5,997 bases of DNA, taken from positions 32,936 to 38,932 of the forward strand of contig DDNV01000015.1 in assembly GCA_002341315.1 (NCBI GenBank). Reading direction: 5' to 3'. The notes under the pieces were generated by a model. That model had not been told where the DNA came from, ran no database searches, and worked only from the letters and a program-made list of their open reading frames with translations. Shown one piece after another: positions 1-5,404 of this stretch (position 1 is its first letter; each line of letters opens with the position of its first letter). Made by a program: the position numbers and the translations under genes. Source of the DNA: Cellvibrionales bacterium UBA2511 (lineage in GTDB: Bacteria > Pseudomonadota > Gammaproteobacteria > Pseudomonadales > Porticoccaceae).

Positions 1-506
1 AACCCGGTCATCTCGACGTGGATCTCGTACAGGGAACGCACCTGTTGCTGGACAGGAAAATCAGCGACCGCTGTTTTTATCTGGAATTCCCCAGCGATGG
101 TCGCGCTGTATTTGTATTGCCCTGGTATAACACTACACTGCTCGGCACCACCGAAACCGGCTTTGACGGCGACCCGGATCAGGTACTGCCCACAGCGGCA
201 GAAAGAGACTACCTGTTAGGTATTTTGAAGCATTATTTCCCTGACTATGATGGCCAGGTTTGCGACGAAATGGCGGGGCTCCGGGTGCTGCCAAAAGCCA
301 CTAAAGGATTTCACCATCGCAGCCGAGAAGTGGAGTTTGTGGAAAATTCGCACTATCTGGCGATCTATGGCGGCAAACTCACTGGCTACCGCGCCACCGC
401 CGAAAAAGTCCTGGAACGGATCGAGAAACAACTGGGGCCAGCCAGTGCCGGGCGGCGCGGTGACACCCGCCAGTTACCCCTGCCGCCCGCTGAAAAGCAA
501 TCCTGA
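1..506 (+). CDS. GlpD-family FAD-dependent glycerol-3-phosphate dehydrogenase, 3' part
   Basis: This is the C-terminal portion of a flavoprotein of the DAO/GlpD family, which oxidises sn-glycerol 3-phosphate to dihydroxyacetone phosphate at the inner membrane and passes electrons to quinone. The frame is open to the left edge (first full codon at base 3), so the GTG at 18 is internal and the true start lies outside. Family landmarks in order are GTHLLLD (about 33-53), VLPWYNTTLLGTTE (about 117-155), the substrate-side Arg in AGLRVLP (about 273-293) and the FAD-contacting GGKLTGYR (about 369-392). GlpD proteins normally continue for another 100 or more residues as a helical DAO_C domain. Here the protein ends about 35 residues after GGKLTGYR, and the next bases belong to the opposing kinase gene, so the domain is truly absent. 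The kinase 12 bases downstream on the other strand supports a role in polyol-phosphate metabolism. The family is clear; the exact substrate is not. Confidence 0.85.
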   Translation, partial: PGHLDVDLVQGTHLLLDRKISDRCFYLEFPSDGRAVFVLPWYNTTLLGTTETGFDGDPDQVLPTAAERDYLLGILKHYFPDYDGQVCDEMAGLRVLPKATKGFHHRSREVEFVENSHYLAIYGGKLTGYRATAEKVLERIEKQLGPASAGRRGDTRQLPLPPAEKQS

Positions 507-518
507 CGCCAGTCCCAG

Positions 519-1949
519 TCAGACAGACATTGCCGTAGCATCCGCCATGGCTTTAAGCCAGTCCGTGTAACGCTGCTTTAAGTCCTCATCAAGTTGGGGC
601 TCGAAACGCACAAATGCCGACAACCAATCTTCCGGCTGGCCTGCCAGCAAAAAAGCCGCGCCTCTTGCGGTACTTTCCGTTTCGCTACTGCGCAACACCG
701 TCAGCCCGGAAAGATCCGCCAACCGCTGACAAAAGCCGTCGACCATAGACAGGCCGCCACCGACCACCATCTCTCCCACAGGACCGCGATTTTCACGAAG
801 ACGAATCAGGTTCACCATCAGCAAAAACACCACGCTCTCCAGGACGGCGACTAACTTGCCCGCCGCCGAACCCTCTCCGATAAACCGGCTTTGAAAATCA
901 CTCTGCCACCAGGGGGCACCCAACCCACCTACCCCATTCAGAAACAGCGGGATGTTCTGTTCACTATCACACCAATCTGCCAGATAGCTTTGATAGTGCT
1001 CAATGCCCAACTCGGCGCTGATGCTATCGAGGGCACTGGCCGCACCATTCACCGTGCCTTCGGCAACAAACAGACGTTGCCGGGCAGACTGATAGACGAG
1101 AGTTTTCAGTAGGCCCGCCGGTGCCGGATCATCGGCTGGCCACGGCATGGCGATAAATGCCCCGGTGCCCGCATTGACATAAAGACGATCGGGTTCCAGC
1201 GGGCCAACACCAAAAAATGCAGCATTCTGATCGCCATTCATCAGCGCCAATGGCACTGCTTTGCCACCCAGACCGAGGTCCCCGAAATCCAATTGCGTGA
1301 AACAAACCGGAGGTAGCACACTGCGGGGAATAGCAAACTGGCGCAACAGGGTTTCATCCCAGTCACCATGATGAATATTCCACAACAGGGTGCGCTGGGC
1401 ATTACCGGGGTCTACTGCCACCGAGTGCTCCCGGGTAATGGCAGACAGCAGATAACTTGCCAGTGGCCCGCAAAGCAACTGATCGGTATCCATTGCCTCG
1501 CTTACTGCAGGAATATGTTCCATACACCAGCGCAACTTGCTGGCCCCATAGTGGGCATTGGGGCGCAGCCCCGTGAGATCGGCTATGGTTGCCGGGTCGA
1601 GTTTGATATCGGCCAGATACGCGGCAGCGCGGGTATCCTGCCAGCTGATGACCTGAGACAACGGCCTACCGGTTTGCCGATGCCAGCACACCAGACTGGA
1701 GCGCTGGGTAACCAGTGCAGCGGACTGCAAGCATTGCAGATCCGGCCCCAGCCTGGCGGCGACTTCATCCAGCAACTCGCGAATGGAATTCACCACATCC
1801 GCTGGCACCTGCTCCACCCGGTTTCCCGCAATAAACCGTGTCGCCACAGCGCGCCGGAGCAAAAATGTAGTGGTGCCCTGAGCATCAAATACCAGTGCGC
1901 GGCTACTCTGCCCCCCCTGGTCAATGACTAAATAAAGTGGATCATTCAT
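519..1949 (-). CDS. FGGY-family carbohydrate kinase, glycerol kinase-like
   Basis: A complete 476-residue cytoplasmic sugar/polyol kinase, slightly shorter than glycerol kinase (about 500). The N-terminal FGGY domain spans about 5-247 and the C-terminal domain about 255-445. GlpK-like landmarks are DQGGQSSRALVFD (10-22), TQRSS (81-85), WQD (103-105), DPGNAQRTLLWNIH (180-193), GDQNAAFFG (239-247, with the presumed catalytic base Asp240), NAGTGAF (259-265), GLGAPWW (342-348) and the nucleotide-binding GGG at 397-399. By my alignment to E. coli GlpK, Arg83, Trp103 and the catalytic Asp are kept. Glu84 is Ser, Tyr135 is His (His133 here), and the phosphate-binding TT after DQG is GQ. Glycerol as substrate is therefore uncertain; another small polyol or sugar is possible. 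The ATG at 1949 fits the family N-terminus, but no Shine-Dalgarno sequence is seen before it. The gene is tail-to-tail with the GlpD-like gene and divergent from the permease. Confidence 0.9.
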   Translation of the reverse strand: MNDPLYLVIDQGGQSSRALVFDAQGTTTFLLRRAVATRFIAGNRVEQVPADVVNSIRELLDEVAARLGPDLQCLQSAALVTQRSSLVCWHRQTGRPLSQVISWQDTRAAAYLADIKLDPATIADLTGLRPNAHYGASKLRWCMEHIPAVSEAMDTDQLLCGPLASYLLSAITREHSVAVDPGNAQRTLLWNIHHGDWDETLLRQFAIPRSVLPPVCFTQLDFGDLGLGGKAVPLALMNGDQNAAFFGVGPLEPDRLYVNAGTGAFIAMPWPADDPAPAGLLKTLVYQSARQRLFVAEGTVNGAASALDSISAELGIEHYQSYLADWCDSEQNIPLFLNGVGGLGAPWWQSDFQSRFIGEGSAAGKLVAVLESVVFLLMVNLIRLRENRGPVGEMVVGGGLSMVDGFCQRLADLSGLTVLRSSETESTARGAAFLLAGQPEDWLSAFVRFEPQLDEDLKQRYTDWLKAMADATAMSV

Positions 1950-2131
1950 AGTTGTATTACAGATTAGTGGGGCAAGTTACTCAACAATTTATTCAAGCGT
2001 CTCTGGCTACCCCCACTTTTTTGAAATCTCCTTAAAGGGGTCTAGTAAAGAATTAACGCTGTCAGCTCGATTCCGATCCTGGGTTTAAGTTGATAGGCTA
2101 GCCGATTTGAACCTCGAGTGAACGTCAAACC
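1950..2131. promoter_or_regulatory. Divergent intergenic region, kinase and permease
   Basis: This 182-base gap separates the starts of two divergent genes, so promoters for both must lie in it or inside the flanking genes. It is fairly AT-rich from about 1980 to 2060. On the plus strand TTGAAA (2021-2026) could be a -35 box, but only a poor -10 match (TAGTAA at 2043-2048, spacing 16) follows. No convincing pair is seen for the kinase strand. The permease start has only a weak GAG at 2116-2118, 13 bases upstream. I see no clear operator palindrome. Confidence 0.4.
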
Positions 2132-3046
2132 ATGCCAAACGCCTCCCAACATCTGGCCCGACCGCTGGCCATTGCCATTTTGGTTGCCGGGTCCTTCCTG
2201 TTTGCCGCCAATCATGTCGCGGCCCGGGTGGCCTTTGACGACGGTACCGGCGTGTTGCTGGCCATTCTGACACGCGGCAGCATTGCCTTTCTGATGATGC
2301 TGACGCTGGTGCTTGCACAAAAACACAGGCTCAGCATTCCTACTGGTAAGCGGCACTGGCAGTGCTTGCTCGGTATCATGATTGCCGGGCAAAGCCTGTG
2401 TCTCTATTCGGCGGTAGCACGCATTCCGGTGGCCGTGGCCCTCTTGCTGGTGAACACCTGGCCCATTCTGTATACCTTGTTGACGTGGCTATTAGGCGGT
2501 CGTCAACCGACTCTAAGCCTGACCCTGATCATGACGATCATTTTGATCGGTCTGGTCATGGTGCTGGACCTGGGCACATGGCTGGCAGATCCTGCCGCAA
2601 TGGGGCCGGATTGGCTGCCGGGCGTGATACTGGCTGAATCGGCTGCGTTGTTCTTTGCTGTTGCCATCTGGGTAACCGAGAACCGGCTATCCCAGCTGCC
2701 CGGTGCGATACGCAGTGTGTTCACCATGATGACAGTGCTGGTGTTAATGGCCCTCGGTGGCGTGCTGGGCCTCGTGCCTGGTGGGTTGAACTTGCCCCAA
2801 AGTCAGGCAGGCTGGGTCGGGCTGGCCAGTCTGGCGGCCCTGTATGGGACTGCATCCACTATGTTGTTTGTGTTGGTGCCGCGCCTGAACATGGCCCGCA
2901 ACGCCCCGGTAATGAATCTGGAACCGGTCGCCTCCCTGCTGCTGGGTTTTCTGATTCTGGGCCAGACACTGGCGCCGATTCAGTTGCTGGGCGGAGCTGT
3001 GGTGCTGAGTGGCATCGTCTGGTTGAGCCTGATGCGACAGGGGTAA
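2132..3046 (+). CDS. EamA-domain DMT-superfamily permease
   Basis: A 304-residue inner-membrane protein of the drug/metabolite transporter superfamily, in the ten-helix EamA group, which usually exports or imports amino acids, metabolites or related small molecules. Ten hydrophobic segments can be picked out at about 11-31, 40-62, 76-96, 98-120, 127-147, 163-185, 197-217, 228-248, 255-275 and 280-301, forming two EamA repeats (about 12-147 and 163-301). Typical EamA features are the ALLLVNTWPILYTLL segment near 102-116 and NLEPVASLLLGFLILGQTL near the C-terminus. In that second motif the usual acidic residue of LGE is Gln. Length matches the family. The ATG at 2132 places the first helix correctly but has only a weak ribosome site. 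The gene is divergent from the kinase and convergent with mtfA, so it is probably its own transcription unit. The substrate cannot be read from the sequence. Confidence 0.9.
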   Translation: MPNASQHLARPLAIAILVAGSFLFAANHVAARVAFDDGTGVLLAILTRGSIAFLMMLTLVLAQKHRLSIPTGKRHWQCLLGIMIAGQSLCLYSAVARIPVAVALLLVNTWPILYTLLTWLLGGRQPTLSLTLIMTIILIGLVMVLDLGTWLADPAAMGPDWLPGVILAESAALFFAVAIWVTENRLSQLPGAIRSVFTMMTVLVLMALGGVLGLVPGGLNLPQSQAGWVGLASLAALYGTASTMLFVLVPRLNMARNAPVMNLEPVASLLLGFLILGQTLAPIQLLGGAVVLSGIVWLSLMRQG

Positions 3047-3227
3047 CATCTCAATCACACCAGCCCGCAACGCAAGCTGTTCAGCATAAAGACGAAGCTG
3101 TTATCTGGTTTTGTGTGCGGAGCTTTGCATTCAAACTGCAGTAATAGAGTCTACAACACTGGAAAAGATGGGGCGCAGGCGAGCAATTTTGGCCAAAAGC
3201 CGAAAGGACCGGAATGGGTTACATGAG

Positions 3228-4016
3228 CTACATACCAGAGATTGCCAGCGGCACCGGTTGCTGGCGATAAAACTGGCACAACAGCCGATAGACTTCGGGC
3301 ATCGCTGCCTTCATGGTTTCCGGCGTCTCGAAAAATGCTTCACTGCACACCGCAAAGAATTCAGCCGGACTGGTCAGCGCATAGTCATCGAGGGGCAGTG
3401 ATCGGTGATGTTGCTGGTCATTTTGCAATCGATCCCACGCCGCCGTAAAAATATCGTGCCACTCGCCAGGGCGCATGTCGGGATGCATTGGCGGCGCACC
3501 ATTCGCACCGTCGCGCAACATATCGAGTTTGTGCGCCAACTCGTGGATCACCACGTTAGCGGCCTTATCGTGACGCGTATCCGCGCCGCTGTCGCAGATC
3601 GACTGCCACGATAAAATCACCGGACCACGGTACCAGGCTTCGCCGCTCAGGCCGGGACCTCTGGCATGAACCACGCCATCATCAGTGCGATGGGGGCGGT
3701 TCGGCACAAAATCTTCTTCGTAGAGAATCACCGTCTGCCAGCGGCCATACCAGTCCAGGCCGAGATGTAGAACGGGCACACAGGCCATTGTCGCGAGTTT
3801 CAGACACATGGCATCGGTGAACTGGAACTCACCGCCGGGAACGAACGTTTTACGCGCGAGAAACCGAAAGGTCATATCGCGCAGAGCATCGCGCTCGGGC
3901 CCATGGAAACGGTGCATCACTGGCCAGCCGGCAATAGCGGCCTCCCATTGCGCGGCGGTAAAACCCATTTTTTTAACGCGCCGACTTTCCAGCCAGTTGC
4001 GCAATCGCTTAAACAT
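3228..4016 (-). CDS. mtfA: MtfA-family zinc-dependent peptidase (M90)
   Basis: A 262-residue cytoplasmic metallopeptidase of family M90; E. coli MtfA is of similar length. In E. coli, MtfA binds the glucose repressor Mlc and so affects ptsG expression, and it has aminopeptidase activity. The zinc site is visible: HELAH at residues 148-152 (His148, catalytic Glu149, His152), with the third ligand most likely Glu209 in SPAEFFAV followed by SEAFFE. Also family-like are the N-terminal basic helix (MFKRLRNWLE), the aromatic-rich GFTAAQWEAAI region and the YRGPVILSW stretch at about 119-127. Start ATG is at 4014-4016; no strong Shine-Dalgarno precedes it. The gene stands alone, convergent with the permease (181-base gap). 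No mlc or pts gene is in view, so the Mlc role is knowledge of the family, not shown here. Confidence 0.93.
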   Translation of the reverse strand: MFKRLRNWLESRRVKKMGFTAAQWEAAIAGWPVMHRFHGPERDALRDMTFRFLARKTFVPGGEFQFTDAMCLKLATMACVPVLHLGLDWYGRWQTVILYEEDFVPNRPHRTDDGVVHARGPGLSGEAWYRGPVILSWQSICDSGADTRHDKAANVVIHELAHKLDMLRDGANGAPPMHPDMRPGEWHDIFTAAWDRLQNDQQHHRSLPLDDYALTSPAEFFAVCSEAFFETPETMKAAMPEVYRLLCQFYRQQPVPLAISGM

Positions 4017-4102
4017 ATTTAACGCACCATAACTAACTACAGCTAACGTATTGAATGGTTCAGGAACGACAGGATTGCAACATCCGAGAAACAGGATTTT
4101 TC

Positions 4103-4267
4103 ATGCAGATGCTCACTGCGAACAGCTTACGTAAAATTCTGCTTTCAGGCACCGCCATTTTCGAAAGAACTAGACAGGAATCTATGGAGCGGCCAATGAC
4201 CAATCCACAAAAAAATATCGTCAGGCAATCAATGAAGTCGATAAAGAAAGGGACTCAAACCACATGA
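4103..4267 (+). CDS. Possible small ORF of unknown function
   Basis: A 54-codon ORF with a usable ribosome site: AGGA at 4093-4096, six bases before the ATG. An internal ATG at 4196 also has GGAG (4186-4189) six bases upstream, giving a 23-residue alternative. At 4209-4215 there is a run of seven A. Beyond it the -1 frame (4216-4290) reads as a more protein-like charged stretch, YRQAINEVDKERD and onward, ending at TGA 4288-4290. A one-base slip in the A run would give a 62-residue product. It could be a real small gene, a gene remnant or chance. No homologue is recognised, no promoter is seen, and the ORF track of codons alone cannot decide. Confidence 0.2.
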   Translation: MQMLTANSLRKILLSGTAIFERTRQESMERPMTNPQKNIVRQSMKSIKKGTQTT

Positions 4268-4278
4268 AACGAACTGAA

Positions 4279-4302
4279 TTACCACAATGAAACAGGTGGT
4301 AA
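4279..4302. other. Perfect 7-bp hairpin
   Basis: TTACCAC (4279-4285) pairs perfectly with GTGGTAA (4296-4302) across a 10-base loop. It overlaps the stop codon of the possible slipped small ORF and lies about 40 bases before the main terminator. No U-rich tract follows on the plus strand, so it is not a good terminator by itself. Confidence 0.3.
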
Positions 4303-4344
4303 GCCATGCAAGCCGAGCCTATAAAAAATATCACACATAAAAAT

Positions 4345-4383
4345 GTGGGCCAGGCTTCCGTAAATTAGAGAAGCTTGGCCCAC
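4345..4383 (-). terminator. Bidirectional rho-independent terminator
   Basis: GTGGGCCAGGCTTC (4345-4358) and GAAGCTTGGCCCAC (4370-4383) form a 14-bp stem with one G-T (G-U in RNA) wobble and an 11-base loop. On the minus strand the stem is followed at once by ATTTTTA (complement of 4338-4344), a proper U tract. It therefore ends the PEP-CTERM transcript about 80 bases after its stop codon. On the plus strand TTTTT follows at 4389-4393 after a five-base gap, so it may also stop plus-strand reading. Confidence 0.85.
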
Positions 4384-4461
4384 AACTATTTTTAATCAGA
4401 CGAGCCTGTCACTCACGTTGCTGATTCATTAGATCCGAACAGCAAATGGGACTGCTGGCAA

Positions 4462-5124
4462 TCAGGCCAGAGCACGTCTACGACGCTGCAGACCGAGGCC
4501 AGCCAGGCCCAGACCAACCAGCAACAGAGTACCGGGGACTGGTATCTGACCGGTAGCCCGGGATGTTGTATAGGCCAGATCGTCCGATGCAATCTCTGAC
4601 CCGGAAATGGTGATTGACCCAATAGCAACCGTAGACAGCACGCTCACAAACTCCATAGTGCCATCACCCGGGCCAAAACCGTTGGGCCTGGAAACGATAT
4701 CCAGCGATTCCGCGGCAAGACCAAAAAACTCGATAAACTCCGAACCGGCACCGGCAGCACTGAACCAGCCACTGAATCCGAAAATCCCACCCAGTCCAGA
4801 AAAATCCAGGGAATAGCTACCGAAGCCATACCCAACACCAAAGCGTGAGCCTGAATTCGGGACAATCGCACTTGATGACCTGAAGTCAATCCAGTCACCC
4901 GCGTCAACCGACCGATGATTTACTGACCCATCAACAACACTCACGTCTCCGCCAAACAACGTGGTTAAAACGGTTCGACCGCCAGGCGTGCCTTCGTAGT
5001 CTTCAACCGCATCGGGAGTGAACAGCCCGCTGGTAATGGGGCTCGCATGAACACTGAAAGTACCAACCGACATGGCCATTCCCAAGCCCAATCCGAACAG
5101 AATTTTTTTGTATTGACCACGCAT
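4462..5124 (-). CDS. PEP-CTERM sorting domain protein (PVP variant)
   Basis: A 220-residue exported protein. The N-terminus is a signal peptide: basic MRGQYKK, a Gly/Leu/Met-rich hydrophobic core, and probable cleavage after HA at about 27. The mature part (about 28-190) is rich in Gly, Ser and Phe, with alternating patterns that suggest beta strands; no catalytic motif is seen. The last 27 residues are a classic tripartite sorting tail: IPVPGT (194-199), a 13-residue hydrophobic helix, then QRRRR. The usual Pro-Glu-Pro is Pro-Val-Pro here, a variant found in the family. Such proteins are processed by an exosortase in the inner membrane and are linked to exopolysaccharide and biofilm or floc matrix. 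Start ATG (5124) has CCTC/GAGG at 5133-5136, eight bases upstream. The gene appears monocistronic, with a sigma-54 promoter upstream and a terminator downstream. Exosortase genes are not in the window. Confidence 0.88.
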   Translation of the reverse strand: MRGQYKKILFGLGLGMAMSVGTFSVHASPITSGLFTPDAVEDYEGTPGGRTVLTTLFGGDVSVVDGSVNHRSVDAGDWIDFRSSSAIVPNSGSRFGVGYGFGSYSLDFSGLGGIFGFSGWFSAAGAGSEFIEFFGLAAESLDIVSRPNGFGPGDGTMEFVSVLSTVAIGSITISGSEIASDDLAYTTSRATGQIPVPGTLLLVGLGLAGLGLQRRRRALA

Positions 5125-5132
5125 TATTAGTA

Positions 5133-5136
5133 CCTC
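5133..5136 (-). promoter_or_regulatory. Ribosome binding site of the PEP-CTERM gene
   Basis: The minus strand reads AAAGAGGTACTAATA directly before the ATG, with GAGG at 5136-5133 and eight bases of spacing. It is the clearest Shine-Dalgarno sequence among the full-length genes in the window and fixes the start at 5124. Confidence 0.75.
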
Positions 5137-5204
5137 TTTTTCAATATATTAATTGTGCAACGATAAATATATAGTCACTTTACTACATTCAAGTTTAAGA
5201 CATT

Positions 5205-5220
5205 TGCAAAATCCAGGCCA
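5205..5220 (-). promoter_or_regulatory. Sigma-54 (RpoN) promoter of the PEP-CTERM gene
   Basis: On the minus strand 5220-5205 reads TGGCCTGGATTTTGCA. It has the -24 TGGC and the -12 TTGCA of the sigma-54 consensus (TGGCAC, five bases, TTGCA). Exactly ten bases lie between the invariant GG (5219-5218) and GC (5207-5206). Transcription would begin near 5194, giving a leader of about 70 bases before the ATG at 5124. PEP-CTERM genes are known to be driven by RpoN with the PrsK/PrsR two-component system in some exosortase-bearing bacteria, so the match fits the gene. Regulation itself is inferred. Confidence 0.7.
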
Positions 5221-5240
5221 AAATGTAAATACAACTATAA

Positions 5241-5268
5241 ATCAAACAGTTAATTAAAGTTCTTTGAT
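5241..5268. promoter_or_regulatory. Inverted repeat upstream of sigma-54 promoter
   Basis: ATCAAA (5241-5246) and TTTGAT (5263-5268) are perfect 6-base inverted arms separated by 16 bases, centred about 60 bases upstream of the predicted start of transcription. A second small dyad, TGTA-AA-TACA (5224-5233), lies between it and the promoter. Sigma-54 promoters need an upstream activator site, and either could serve, but AT-rich DNA gives such repeats by chance. Confidence 0.25.
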
Positions 5269-5324
5269 GCTGGAATCCCAACAATGTAAAGGAACCTGAC
5301 GACCTCAGCGCCATGATCGTTTTG

Positions 5325-5352
5325 CCAGCATAACAGCGAAGCTGAAGGCTGG
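5325..5352. other. Nested hairpin after the secreted-protein gene
   Basis: CCAGC (5325-5329) pairs with GCTGG (5348-5352), and inside it CAGC (5334-5337) pairs with GCTG (5341-5344) over a GAA loop. It lies about 50 bases past the stop codon of the gene ending at 5405 on the minus strand. It might protect or end that transcript, but no U tract follows on either strand. Confidence 0.3.
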
Positions 5353-5404
5353 AAGTCCAGTACCGCCTTGAATGGAAACTCCCCGTTTAAAACAGCGTTG
5401 AAAG

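Larger units (their letters stand above)
4017..4461. other. Gene-poor stretch, mtfA to PEP-CTERM gene
   Basis: This stretch must hold the mtfA promoter (minus strand, right of 4016), although I see no convincing -35/-10 pair for it. It also holds a weak plus-strand small ORF (4103-4267), a 7-bp hairpin (4279-4302) and a strong bidirectional terminator (4345-4383). The bases between the terminator and the PEP-CTERM stop codon (4384-4461) form the 3' untranslated part of that gene. No tRNA, known RNA family or mobile element end is recognised. Confidence 0.5.

Noticed and set aside
1368..1931. 187-codon plus-strand ORF opposite the kinase
   Set aside because: It lies entirely antisense to a clear FGGY kinase, has no recognisable domain and is rich in Gln/Pro/His as expected for a shadow frame.
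2010..2041. ACCCC ... GGGGT dyad in the divergent intergenic region
   Set aside because: The arms match only over five bases and the inner A/T runs do not pair in register; neither operator nor terminator is supported.
2042..2392. Minus-strand ORF over the permease start
   Set aside because: It overlaps the well-supported EamA gene and has a low-complexity Gln/Gly/His composition typical of a reversed membrane-protein frame.
2744..3070. Minus-strand 108-codon ORF over the permease 3' end
   Set aside because: Shadow of the EamA gene, Gln/His-rich, no domain.
3074..3102. Direct repeat AAGCTGTT (3074-3081 and 3095-3102)
   Set aside because: Eight bases repeated once, with no element ends or coding context; chance is enough.
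3187..3198. 12-base perfect palindrome TTTTGGCCAAAA between permease and mtfA
   Set aside because: It has no loop and no U tract, so it is not a terminator, and nothing suggests an operator between two gene ends.
3111..3401. Plus-strand 96-codon ORF overlapping the mtfA 3' end
   Set aside because: More than half is antisense to mtfA; no ribosome site or domain is seen.
4306..4368. 20-codon plus-strand ORF with AGGTGG six bases upstream
   Set aside because: It runs into the left arm and loop of the terminator hairpin, is very short, and has no other support.
5166..5192. Sigma-70-like boxes TTGAAT and TATATT before the PEP-CTERM gene
   Set aside because: Spacing is only 15 and the region is very AT-rich; the sigma-54 site just upstream is a far better match.
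5325..5352. Integron attC-like site in the nested hairpin
   Set aside because: It lacks the RYYYAAC and GTTRRRY core sites; only the hairpin shape is suggestive.
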